Positions 22,501 through 40,000 of a DNA stretch of 64,000 nt are shown here, piece by piece. Source of the stretch: Leuctra nigra (taxonomy: Eukaryota > Arthropoda > Insecta > Plecoptera > Leuctridae); contig OW203767.1 in assembly GCA_934045905.1 (NCBI GenBank), positions 20,463,073 to 20,527,072 on the forward strand, read 5' to 3'. How positions within the stretch are numbered: position 1 is the first letter of the stretch; each line of letters begins with the position of its first letter. The position numbers and the translations under genes were made by a program. The notes under the pieces are model-generated. The model was not told where the DNA came from. It saw only the letters and a program-made list of their open reading frames with translations, and did not search any database.

Positions 22501-23191
22501 CGTTAAAACTGTACGCTGAACCCGACTGGGAAACTTTCTCGATGATCAGCTGAAGATCCACTTCTTCCTCATTACGAGCATTTACAGTCACATGTGCACC
22601 TTTAAAGAAGTTACCGATATCGCGGATGTGGTTAGCACATGTCCCCTTGCGCACGATTGGAGCCCCTTCTCCTTGCTACAGAGCAGAGAGAACAGTCATT
22701 AGAACTAAACAGGAAATGCTGATAACACTAGTAACTTGTGATTAGAAGAGGAAACATACCCAGTTAATGAGTACACACTTTGGTAAGCTTGTTTTTGGAT
22801 CCCTTACTTTACAAAATGCGTACATGATTTTGCCACTGTTGAAATCATCAACTAATTCTTCGATACCACCTGCTGATTAAAAATGTATAAAATTGATAAA
22901 TCTGGCCAATAACATTATAGAAATCAATTCTACACATCATCTATAGATACTTACTCCCTTTACTCACAACCTTTAGGTCGTTGGTTTGCCCTTCATATCC
23001 AAATAGAGCCCTAAAAGTAAAAAACAAGTATGTAGACCACCTACCTACCTAGAATACTGACCATAAATGGACAGAGATTTAAGGTTAGAAAAATCTATGA
23101 ACTCTTACCAATCGGTTTTTGTTTTATCATCAAGTACATCTTTCCAAGCCGCTAAAAGCGGCTCTTTATATTTCGCTAGATTAACCGACAT
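16567..23191 (-). CDS. Abp1: Drebrin-like protein (actin-binding protein 1)
   Basis: Exons in transcript order: 23191-23109, 23010-22955, 22872-22760 (or from 22869), 22675-22466, 20476-20312, 19986-19807, 18239-17789, 17201-17127, 16706-16567. They give 490 aa in one frame. Abp1/DBNL binds F-actin and links it to dynamin-type endocytic partners. Visible domains: ADF-homology (1-135; [53 protein letters not shown]); a charged helical segment (about 155-290; [20 protein letters not shown]); a low-complexity part with [10 protein letters not shown] five-residue repeats; and a C-terminal SH3 domain (about 432-490; [26 protein letters not shown]). The intron after exon 7 has a GC donor (GATG|GCAAGT) and an AG acceptor, needed to keep frame. 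CAGCAG at the exon 3 acceptor could add or drop one residue. Confidence 0.95.
17282..17464. mobile_element. MITE, TIR TAAAAACCCTACTCTGGAC
   Basis: A 19-bp end at 17282 is exactly complemented at 17446-17464. Subterminal ACACAAATTAAA and GGAGGCAATA also pair with the other side. It is non-coding and lies in drebrin-like intron 7, the intron with the GC donor. Confidence 0.85.
17900..17975 (-). repeat. Coding minisatellite: [10 protein letters not shown] repeats
   Basis: A 15-bp unit (ACAGGACTTGTGAYT on the plus strand) is repeated about five times inside drebrin-like exon 7. It encodes a Ser-Pro-Val-x-Thr ladder in the linker before the SH3 domain. The reading frame is preserved because 15 is a multiple of 3. 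Confidence 0.8.
18965..19155. mobile_element. Family A MITE, truncated copy
   Basis: It shares AGGTCACCTATTAAAGTGAG, TGATGGTGCAATCT and a right end with TTTGTTTTGCTGAGTGTAC with the complete copy at 41098-41314. The left inverted end is not recognisable. Confidence 0.5.
20790..21005. mobile_element. Family A MITE, copy 2
   Basis: It contains TAAAAACGGTACTTTGCAC, CAAAACGGATTGGCTGCTGG, TTGTTATTATCAATGG and TGATGCCATCAAACC. These match the copy at 10170-10371 in the same order. It lies in drebrin-like intron 4. Confidence 0.65.
21019..21513. mobile_element. MITE with CCTGAATTACACGA ends, rich in TTGAATTCAA palindromes
   Basis: The left end AAGCCTGAATTACACGA is complemented by TCGTGTAATTCAGCCTTT at 21495-21513. 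Inside are repeated complementary TTGAATTCAACCC/CTTGAAAGG words. A long perfect hairpin (21111-21247) sits within it, apparently as a later insertion. Confidence 0.75.
21111..21247. mobile_element. Long near-perfect palindrome nested in a MITE
   Basis: About 50 bp starting ATTATGTGACTGGTTTCTGC pair with the complement ending at 21247. The loop carries GGGCCCAGTGGGCCC and TTGACGACGTTTCGAC. The near-perfect arms suggest recent origin or selection against divergence; no ORF spans it. Confidence 0.8.
21719..22021. mobile_element. MITE, TIR GTCGAACCAGCGAGTGTGTA
   Basis: The left end GTCGAACCAGCGAGTGTGTA at 21719 is complemented with one mismatch by TACACACTCGCTGGGTTGAC ending at 22021. Its 303-bp interior is non-coding. 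Confidence 0.8.
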
Positions 23192-23485
23192 TTTCAGTTC
23201 CACATAGTAGCACAACTCACACACAACTGGTTCAGAATCAGTGAAATAGAAAAGATAACAGGTATTGATGAGATGTGTAACACTCGACCTGTCAAAACAT
23301 ACAGCTTTCACAGTGCGTGAAGTTGGTTGCTTCCTTTGCCACTGTACACTTCATTTCATCGGGAGAATGTTGGCAGTATTGGTTTCGTAATGGCACTTGT
23401 GTTTTGATCTATTTTGAACATGATCTAAAATTTCACAATTTTTCAAGTTTGTTGTGCGTATCGTATCGGAAATTGATCGACGAAA
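23192..23485. promoter_or_regulatory. Candidate bidirectional promoter, drebrin-like and PhK gamma
   Basis: The two start codons point away from each other with 294 bp between them. No repeat occupies the gap, so both 5' leaders and both promoters must fit here, unless transcription of one gene starts inside the other. I see no clear TATA box. The arrangement predicts co-expression, which is inference. Confidence 0.55.
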
Positions 23486-29346
<5,861 letters not shown>

Positions 29347-31080
29347 CAATATGTGATTTCCGGTAGACATCCAATTTATCTCTATTATTTTATTATATTA
29401 TTTATTGAATCTGATGAAGTCTCTGTTACCAAAGCCTAGATCGAGTATTCGAAATGAGCCTATTTCCAATTCCAAGCCGAACACTTTAAAAATAGCATGT
29501 CAGTATAGAGAGTAGTGATTACTACACTTATATTGACAGGCTGCCTTCAAAATGATAAGATTTTAGTAGTTTCCTTCTTGCCTTTTAAATGCATGGTACT
29601 GGTACCTGTGTTTTGTGAACTAAAATGTATAAACGATATAATAAGTGTATTCTATAGATGTTTAAAAAAAGCAATTATAAGACAATTGCTGCGTATTTTT
29701 GTTTCGTTTTAGCAACAATTTAAAAAAATATGTTATGTTAGTTATGTAGTGCAAAATCATTGTTGAGTGTCAGTTTTCCAGTAAAATTATGTTGTTTGAT
29801 TCTGAAAGATCTGTAATTGAATTGAGAATTGAAATAATTGTCCTAAAATCGGAATGACTCCCTGATGCACTCTTTTAGATGTTATAGCGCTTTAATTTAT
29901 TACGTAATAATTATGTAACATTTAAAACGAATCGTGAAAATTATTAAATTTATTTTTGCCCACATTTCTGTAGTTTTGAGTTTCAATAATATACCTTTCT
30001 TTTCCTTTATTTATCATAAATATCCCAATATTTTGTTTTGAGAGTAAATTAACCGAAAAGCGCCGTTGAATTCATTAAAAGTCCCATAATTGAGTTTTAA
30101 TCTCGTCTTCTCCAGAGATAAATATTGATATCACGGCGTTTTGGCAAATTGATTTGTTTACAAACGATCGATCTGGCAACAGCGCGACCAGCCTACCACG
30201 TGACCAACTCTAGCAACGTGACAGTGCTTGGGTGCTCACTGCCAACTGCCTCCGCGCAACCAGCGAACTTCTGCCCGGGACCCCGAGTCAAGCTTTACGT
30301 CCTCTTATCGTCATCACCATCACGTCAACCACATCGACATCTATCTCAACAGTAACAACGACAAACTTCATCGAAACGTGTGAAGAAAAAACCATCAAAC
30401 AAGACTTGTATTTCGTGATTTCTCATCACCACGTAGGTAGAGGAGGGGTACGGCGAGGGGAAAACACATTTTCGAAGCCTCTCTCAACTCGTGTGGTACA
30501 CGCCCTAACCGCGTGACGTCATACCGAGCTTTCTGATTGGTCGGAACGGAGGCCCCAGACACGTGAACTGTGGAGCAAGCAAGCATGGTAGTCTCTGCGC
30601 AGTGGTCGGCCTGCAACTGCTTTGTAAGCCGGGGATCGATGTTACGCTTCCTCTAGGCGACAAAACTCGGAGGTTATTTCGTCACCAGATTAACATATTA
30701 TCAGTTAGTGATCGTGTTGTGCAGCTGACGTGTTTACTGTCGCGTATTTCGGCCAGGAGTTGGGTGAAATCTGGAAGAACAAGTGAGGTTTTTGTGTTGA
30801 CCGTGTGATGACAATAGCGGTCTGGCTGTTTGCGTGGCGTGTACGCGGTACCTAATTGCTCGACCAATCGCCTCTCCTCGAACCCGTGACGTAGACGACG
30901 ACGCTCCACGACGACGACGGTCGACGGCGACGTCTGAGCGTCGAGCCCTTGGCCGGGGGTTGTAGGGCTGCCAGGCTGGAAGCTGGTGCAGCCCTTTTGA
31001 ATCGCCAGCCGTGAAATGTGCGCGATATATTAAAGTAAGGGGGGGTATTTCACGTAGTCGTGTGTTCGAATCCAGGGACA
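29347..31080. other. Intergenic region and CpG-rich Mnt leader
   Basis: The first half (29347-30110) is AT-rich 3' UTR/intergenic DNA. From about 30120 to 31080 the base composition changes sharply to G+C- and CpG-rich (GACGTAGACGACGACGCTCC and similar). This is typical of a promoter and 5' UTR region for Mnt, which starts at 31081. No ORF here is convincing. Confidence 0.6.
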
Positions 31081-34000
31081 ATGAGTTTGGATACTTTACT
31101 GGAGGCGGCACGTTATGTTGAGTTGCAAGAAGCTCAACGATTGCAACATTCCGGGACAAATGCACGTGGTAAGTACAATTCTGACATTCCCGCCACATGT
31201 AGAAGTTTCTTCATATTTCGCATTTTATCACCCAAGGTCGATTATGATCTCAGACCGCTTGTTCATTCTTGTTACGGGATACATTTTTTTATCGTGTAAT
31301 TTCGTACGTTGATGTCACGGTAGGCTGTTGAATCGCGCGTACTCCCCCCACTGACGGGCACATGGCTATCTACCTGGCTCGTCCTTTGTTCCGCATTCGC
31401 TGTCCCCGTCCCACATGTCAGACGCCGCTCCGACGTGTCGCTCGCACGTGTCCCGTCGCGACGCCGGACACGTCGGGGACACACGCGCGTCACGTCGACG
31501 TGTCTGTATTGATTCCCGGACCCGAGGGACAGGAACTTGGCGCGGCCCCGCAGCGAGCATAGCGCGGCAATCACGTCGTGGCCACTCGCTCTTGGGGCGA
31601 ACAGGTGTGTGGAAAAAACGTCTGGCAATGCGGTAAACTGGCTCGAATGTGAAGCCTCGCACGTTTCATTCACTCCCCCGGCGTCAAATTACAACTTCCA
31701 TCGATCGTCTTCCTTATCACGTGGCCAAGACAATTTAAAACGTCAATTTCGATTTTTCCGTATCGACAAAATAAAATCACTTACGTCATCTTTAATTCAA
31801 TTAAAGCAACTTTACATGCTGATGGCATCATTCTCTTGCATACAGGAATGACTTGTATGACACATTCTGCAGTGCCAGCTCCCTAGGCCTATAATTACGC
31901 GTGTGAGCGGCCCCGCACCGAGCATAACGTCGGCGGTTGTCACTGCACACTGTTGCCATGTGGCTCCCCTTTCACCCGCAGAGCGCCGCCTGCCTAGCTG
32001 CCACTAGTTGCATTCGCCGGGCTTTATGGCGCAATTACACAATCTAGGCGGCCACATGCAGGCGGCCGCTGAACACGTCAATACTGCAGTAATAACTGGG
32101 AAAACGGGATTTTCATTTTCGTACCGGGAATTCGGACGATTTTTATGGACACATGGTTGAAATTTCCCCCTCCCGCAGGCTATCCCGCCGCTCGCCGAAG
32201 CACATGTCATTTTTTTTGTGGATGACCGCTTTAACCTTGACCAAATGTGCTTTGTATAGGATAAGTGCCTGAATTTCGCGCCCTTTTTCCATAACACCTT
32301 TACTAATCATCATGATGATCTACACTGAAAAAACGAACAAAGCGCCTTTCGTTTTCTACATTGTGTTTTAGGTGAAACGACATTTTTCAACAATGCTCCA
32401 GTTGAAAATTAGAATAACGAATAGCCATTGTTGCGTAATAAAACGCTTTCTATTCACAACTCGCAACTAATTGTCCTACTGACTGAAACGAAACCATGAT
32501 GTAAATCGCACCCAGAAAGTACCTGTACAAAGATAGATATGGCATTCGCCGTGCAACATTACATCGACGTAAGATTTAATTTTATCCAATGAGCTCATTA
32601 GGGCCTAGCTGCACGAGACATTGATTAGACCTGTGAGTCGTGAAAGTGTGTGAGTGTGACGCATTGAGCACGTGTTCCATTATCGTTCGATAGTGGGGCG
32701 GGGAGGGGATAGGGGCCGTCAAAGTCTCGTAGCGCGGCGTTGGGCAAGATAACGCCGAGCGAGAGGTTCATAGGGGCGGATCGTACTGAGCTCGCAGAGT
32801 CAGAGAATGCAATAAAACCACGATGTTGCATTGAATGAGTTCCCCCCCCCCCACCCCGCCAACCCCTTTCCTCGCGACTCGTCCTTTTCACGACCTTCAG
32901 AATGGCGCGCTTACATTACTATTTCAGCTATTTCGGAATTGGCAAAGCATCGTCTATGGGTGTTGCTAGTGATCTTCTTCGCAAGTGTATTTTTAAAATT
33001 TGGTACATCGCTCGATCATCATAAACACTTGGAAGAAGACTCGACTGGCCCCGGAGTTGAACGTCGTTGCGAACTTCCTTGTCGGTACAGTCCGAGCAGT
33101 CATTCACCCGAAATAACGGTTGGACGCCCGTTGCATGTAGACAACATTTGGAACTTTTTTTCGGTGTCAAATCGAGGATATGAGTTGCTTGGAATTGACG
33201 GCTTGTTTCTTGGGAAAGTCCAGACAGTGGACAAGGGCTGACGCACGAATGTTTTGAGTTGTGTGTGTTTGTCTATCCAGCGAGCGAGCCAGCGACAAGC
33301 CAGCCTTGACCGCATCACCGCATGACTTGCCACGAGGGGACTGGCGGGGAAGGGGGGGCGGGCGGGTGCGATGGAGGGGGGAGCGCGCGCCAAGATCAAA
33401 TTCCATGCGCGTGGAGACTCTCCGATGGCGTTGACATTATGCGATCACGTGGGGTGTCGCTGTACAGTCTGTGTTTTCGGTCGCGCCGATGTTATGCACT
33501 CTGGTCTGGCGTGACAAAGCCAGTGGGCTTCCTCTGCACAAGTGATGGGTGATGTGTAACATACGGTGTGGACTGGGAAACTGGTTTGCGTAGATGTTTT
33601 TAAATGACGAATGTCCCAGACACTGTTTTTCAATTTTAGTTACCGGTTCTAAAAGCGCTGTGCATCAAGGATGCCATTGCCACGCTAATAATTTGTTGCC
33701 GCTTGTCACATTTTCAAAAACCGTCCCATTAAAAAAACTCTATTCTCTACACAACTAAATAGAATTTGTCTGACTGTAAAATGTATCAGAATTTATCGTT
33801 TTTAGCGAAATTTCTTAACATATGAACTGAAATTCAAACGTGACGTCCCACTGTCTCCAGCCCCCCCCCCCCCCCCCCCCCCGTCGCACGTTGTCACATA
33901 TTGATGCTCCCTCTCTCCCCCCCCTGCAGCGGGAAGTCTTTCATGTACAGTCCCAAAGAATTGCGGATATTTACAAATTCGGCGAATTAATTCTTCATTT

Positions 34001-37000
34001 TGGAGACATCGAAAAAAGTTATGTTTCTCTAATTTTTGTATATTTTGGAATTGTTCTTATTATATAAATCGTACTGGAATTGGATTCTACAAGCATGTGC
34101 AAAAAACTATTAAATACTAATTCATTGATAGTGTGATGTTTAAAAGTTCACAGAGTTTTTGCACTATGGTTTTTTTTCAATGGTTGTATTGTATCTTATC
34201 TTATCTTCTTTAAGGTTGCATGTTGTAACGTAATGCATTAATGCGTAATGCACACTCAAAAGAGATCCACATTTATCAACCTGTCACTTTATTCTCCCTC
34301 GACACATGTTTACCCATGCCTACACAGTCTATTGACGGACAATGTGAAACTCAAATGTGAAGCCTGCATTTCACATTTGTCTGTCAAAAGACTGAACACC
34401 CTGCCCTGCGGCAATAGCCAGTCAAAAAGAAGTCTGGTGTGGTGCTTCCGTAGCGAAATGCAATAGCATTTTAGTAGCTTTCTTGGGGTCAGTTTATAAG
34501 GGTGGACCATCTGTTCAATATCAATGTTGAGGATGGGCGGGAAGTTTTTAAATCTTAGCATGATCGTGGATGGTTCTTATTTTACACTCTAGTACCTGTT
34601 TTAGTTTTTAAAATAGCACGTACTATTAGTTAATTGATCCAATTCCAATCAGGAGTAATTTTATAATAATTGTGAGTAATGAGTATTATAGAATTTATAG
34701 ATTTTTAAAATTAGTATGTACAGGTATAAAATTAAGGAGTCCAACCTTAAAAACCGACGCCAAGAAAGCTTTAAATAAAATTTAGCTGCATTTTACCAAG
34801 TTGCAAAGTTGGCAGTTCGAGGGGTTACCAAATAATAGTTTGGTTGTACACCTGATTTCGGATTTCCAAGATTTCTGAAGATTTCTAAGATATCATGATT
34901 TCCGAGAATTCAAAGATTTTGAAAATTTCCTAAGATTTCCAAAGAGTTTTGAAGATTTTTCAGATTAAAATGATTTCCAAAGATTTCAATGATTTCCTGG
35001 AATTTTTGCAGATTTTACTAGATTTCCGAGATTTCTTAAGATTTCCAAGATTTCCTGGATTTTTTAAAGATTTCAATAGCTTTTTAAAGATTTTCTAAGA
35101 TTTCCAAGATTTCCAAAGACTCTAGATTTCCAAAGATTTCCAGGGAGTGGTTCACCAGATTTACGGAGTTGTTAACCCCTCAAGGCAGGGACTTGAAATA
35201 GCTATGATTTAAAAGGCGAAGTAACAAGTTGGTAAATTTGGAAAAATAGGTTCTTAGTTTCTAGGTACCTAATGATCTTTGTTGAGTACAGCTAGTGAGT
35301 GGAGTGTAGTCGGGCTGCATTAAAATGTAATTGTATTTTGTTTCGCCTGTTTTTCAACACAAATACCTTGCCAATTACATTATGAATAACTATGAAGAAC
35401 TTTACCATTTGTAAAAATGTATATGCTGATCTCAATGTTGGGACTGTATCTAAGGAATTGCTTGGTGTTGCAGAGGACAGCCGAGATGTGGTCAGGCCTG
35501 GTCACCGTTACCACGAGCTCATCGCCAGCCCCGACTTCCAGAAGCGAGCGTGAGTACACATCTCAGAAACCTCTCAAATCCAACATCAAATACACCAATT
35601 TCAACGGATCTTCCAATTTAAACCTTTCAACATTCAAAATATAAACCTCTTGATCGGTCTAATTGTCTCGGGCAGTAGTGCTGTAGACTCTCATTATAGA
35701 TGTCCCGTATCGGTTCCTGCCGCCGTCCTTGACTGATGTTTTTCGTTATTTCCCTCAGTCAAGAGGCAAATGATAGGAAGGTTCCCTACCTGCAGGATGC
35801 AGTCCTGGTAAAATAAGTGGCATTTTACAATCCGTATAATTCATGACCTGTGGGGGGGGGGGGGTCAAGAGCCCCCAATTTTGCCCCGCCAGGAATTTTT
35901 TCAAAAATCTACTATTTAAGTGGTGATTTGGAACCGAGATTTGAAATTGATTTTTAAATTATGTAGGTAGTGTAACCAAAGTTAGGATGTAATTTATTTG
36001 CAAAGTTAAGGAATAAAATCGTAAATCATGGATGAATTTAATGGATTTTGATAAAGATGGAAGGGCGCACACTGTCTGCTTCCCAAAAGGGAGCCCGGGC
36101 ATCGCCCTGCCTCCAAAAAAATGTCCTGGGCGCCGCTCTGGTCCGCCCAGGCCCCACGGCATCCCTGCCTACTTGTCAGCCTTGACTGCTAATTAGCCTA
36201 GTTGCATAAGAGTGCAATGTTAAACACCTCTACCGCTGGACGCAACTGGATTACGGTGATTGATCTTGCATTGGCTTTGCAGCGCCGGCACTCGAGAAGT
36301 GCACAACAAGTTGGAGAAGAATCGGCGCGCTCATCTCAAGGAATGCTTCGAGCTGTTGAAGAGACAGCTCCCGCCATCGTCCGAGGAGAAGAAGTCATCC
36401 AACCTCAGCATCTTGCAGATTGCGTTGCGCTTCATTAATGTGAGTTTAGATTATACATAGTACTGAGAGCTTAATTATTTGAGCATAACCTGTTTGTTTC
36501 CAATTACGAGAAGAAAATTTGTTCTTCTGATAAATGCCGGCAATTAATAGCGTGGCAACAGCTTCCTTCTTTGCTGCCAGTTGTTCTGTATTATTGATGT
36601 CCCATTAATCGTTCTAATTTCCATGATAGAAATCTGAAACAGGAACAGGATGGTTCCTTTCTTTCAAACAGAAATTCTACTTTTGCATCGTTTGTCAAAC
36701 ATCTAGTGGAGCGGTCGCTCCACGCCAGCCAAGTCGTACGGCGCGCGCACACTCTCATATAAAGGCTGGAGCAAACCCACTTTTACTGTAAGCATCAAAG
36801 TGGCATTTTCGGCCTACTGGATCTTAAAATTGAGAAATCTCACATTGTTGCGAAATATCTTAATTTCGAGCTATGGCCCACCCTACAACATATACCAAAT
36901 TTGGGAACAATAGGTTACGCCCTTTGCGCGCTAGAGGGCCGTGAAAACAGTGTTTTAGGGCGGTAAAGAGATTACTCGGACTCGCAAGAGTTGTATGGCA

Positions 37001-40000
37001 ACCCAACCTGCTGAGTGCTGATTAAGAATCGCCCCGGTTTCTTAAGGATCTGGATACGATTCCCAGTCGGGGTGCGCGTTTTTATTTCACAGTTCCATCT
37101 TATATAAAGAGATTTATGAAATAAAGTTAGCTTGAGATCATACAATTTCCACCAATTTTATTGATTTATTCACATTTTATTGATTAAACCTCAAAATTGC
37201 CATACACTTTTCTTGTTTGGGACTGTCAATAGAAAATGATCAGCTAGGTTCATAGCCCTAACTTATGTTGTGTTTATTGTAAGTGCATCAAAGTAAATGA
37301 CGTTAAATGTTACATTCCAGTCCCTCCGGCGCAAGGAGCGCGACTTCGAGCACGAGATGGAGCGTCTGGCGCGCGAGAAGATCGCGCACCAGCAGCGACT
37401 GACGGCGTTGAAGCGCGACCTTGCCGCCCGGTGGGAGCACATCGACTTCGACAAGCTCCTGCCCGACTCGCACCTGCTGCACGACGACCTGCGGCTGCGC
37501 GACAACATTTCCAACACCACCTCCACCGCTTCAGGTGAGCACACGTTGTTCGTTGTACATGTTGCGCTGAACACGAGTTCATATTAGGGGTGTGTGAATA
37601 TTCGAAAATTTCTAATAATTCGAAAATATTTGGATCAAATATTTAATTTGATAATCGAAAATGAAGTATTCAAAATTTCGAATATTTGAAAATTTTTGAA
37701 TAGTTCATGCCTTTTTATTCAAAATTATTCTGCCATTTCTCATATGGGAGAGTTTTTCAATGCTGCCAACTGCTGCAAAGTCTAAAACCAAAAATTATCA
37801 TGGCCGCTATTTTGATTTTGAGGGAATATTATGTGTAGGTTATTGTTCCTCCAAGTACCAAGATATTCGTATTCAAAGTCAAAAATCACTAGGGTTGGGA
37901 TTCGATTTGAATTGCTAAATCGATGTCAAACTGAAAATTTCGACATCAAATCAAAATAATTTCGACATCGAAATAATTTTGACATCGTAATAATTATACA
38001 CATCGAAATAATCGCGGCGAAATTTGGCAACACTGAATTTGCGTCTGCCCAAGGCCATGTTACTAGCGCGAGAGATGTCCCTCTCACACCCCCCTCGCGG
38101 CAACAAATTACGAGGAAATGATTGAAGTAAAGAAAATTTTTCATTTAAAATAAACTACAAGCATTTATTTATGTAAAAGGGAACAATTAATGAAATTTTT
38201 TTTTCGCAAATCCAGTTGGAAATTCATGGTTTTATTAGACTTGTTGCCCGAATATATCCCGTGAAGCATAACACTGTCTGCATTCAACATCCTTTAGCAA
38301 TGTTGCCCGTAATGTTCACTTCAAACTCGAACACTTTCCACAATTCACTTCGTCTCCACGGCGGGATTATATTTTTTTGCGTGGAAACATTCTTTCAAGA
38401 GAGAATAAAAACAACACAAGCTGAATGTCACGAGACAACTGACCAACCCACCCTCAACTGCACACGCGGTATGCAGGAAGGGCGGAAGCAGGCCACTCAG
38501 CTGATCTAGAGAGAGGCACGCGGCACTGTTGCCAACTCTACAATACTGCGCGTAAATTCTCGGATTTTTTTGAAACGATGTCAAACGATTATTTGATTAA
38601 ACAATTCAAATCGATGTCGAATCGAAACTCAATATTTCATTTGACATCGATGTCAAATCGAAAAATCGATGTCAAGTCCCAACCCTAAAAATCACTATTC
38701 GCACACCCCTAGCTCTTATGTGCTGGAACATTTTAAGAACTAGCTTTCAGATATGGAGAAATTTTCTAGGATTATGTTGTGACACAATCTGCTATATATT
38801 CAACTTCAATTTGCCTTGCTTATGGTTTTTTGGCAAATGACAAGCAAATTTTTTATTTTTAAATGTCCATTTTACAGCTTTAATTTTTAATGCAACAAGT
38901 AAACTTTGACTGGTTCGCACTAAATGATATAGTCTAGTATCAACTAACCATAATTACATGAAGAATGACAATTCCTTAGTGTAATAATTTTGTACTACTT
39001 GCTTTTGATTGCTGAGTTACGTACACAAAGGCTAGGTCTGATCGTCTGAGTCTCGATGTTCACAGAGCTGGACGACCTGCTCAGCGAGCGCGACCCCAAC
39101 GAGCCGCTGAGCAAGTGCGGCGTGCTCTACAGCAGCACGTCGAGCCTGTCGTCGGCCGCGACCGCTTGCTCCCCGCCGCAGACCAATGTGCCTGTCGGGG
39201 CGCTCGTGCAGGCGCCGCCACCTCCTCCGCCGCCACCGCAGCAGCTGCAGCAGCACAAGACGGTGGCGATACAGACACACACGCTGCGCCACACGGAGGC
39301 CTTGGAGCTCGGCGAGGTGCCCAAGCAGGTCACCATGCAGCAGCACATGCAGCTGCCCATCGGCCATGTGAGTGCCATCGGTTCTGTTCACTACGTTGTC
39401 CTGGTTGCGTGTGTTTGAGACCCAAACTGTAGAATGCACTTTTATAAAACTCATACATTTTTTAATTTAAAGAATAATCATGAAACGTGTTGAAAACTTA
39501 CCGGACCTTGTAAGTTCCTCCGTTTGTGGCATTATTTAGATCATTAAATCTTGTACAAGCACTCAATTTTCATATAAATAAATATTTTGAAGAAAGAAAA
39601 ATATAAACTCCATTTCAATTTATGCCAAAATGTTTACCAAATGTCATAAACTCATTGCGTTGTTTCTTTCAGATGGTGAGCTCGTCTGGAATGGCCACCA
39701 CACTTGTCTCGCCGACAATCCAGCTTCTTACTCAGTCCGGTCTGCGTGTTTTACCTGGCGAAGCACAGCCTCTCGGACTCACCAGTACGTATCCTAACAA
39801 TTTCAAAACTTGACCAGGGGTGGGATTACATAAAATGATAACTTTCTTGTCACGGTGACAAGCTTCTCACTCAATGTTATTCACGGCCTTTTAGAGACTT
39901 GTCACCGTGATAAGTAAGTTATCATTTTATGTGATCGCACCCCTGGTCTTTAACTTTACTTTGACCTTGCAGTGAACTTGTCTGATTATCTCTCTTGGAG

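Larger units (their letters stand above)
31169..35473 (+). other. Mnt intron 1
   Basis: A 4.3-kb intron. Segments 31330-31660 and 32600-33560 are unusually G+C- and CpG-rich for this window and might be regulatory. It contains a 22-bp C run at 33861-33882 and a degenerate GATTTCCAA array at 34855-35140. Several open frames in the CpG-rich parts are compositional and not supported as genes. Confidence 0.55.

Noticed and set aside
30734..31673. Multiple Arg-rich ORFs around the Mnt leader and intron 1
   Set aside because: They arise from CpG-rich composition, show no domain, and disagree with the Mnt exon structure.
36900..37090. Possible tRNA-like or SINE head with GATACGATTCCCAGTC
   Set aside because: Only a weak B-box-like word is present; no A box at proper spacing and no second copy in the window.
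39056..39454. Several overlapping Arg- and Ala-rich frames on both strands
   Set aside because: They are shadows of Mnt exon 5, which is G+C-rich; only the Mnt frame joins in phase with neighbouring exons.
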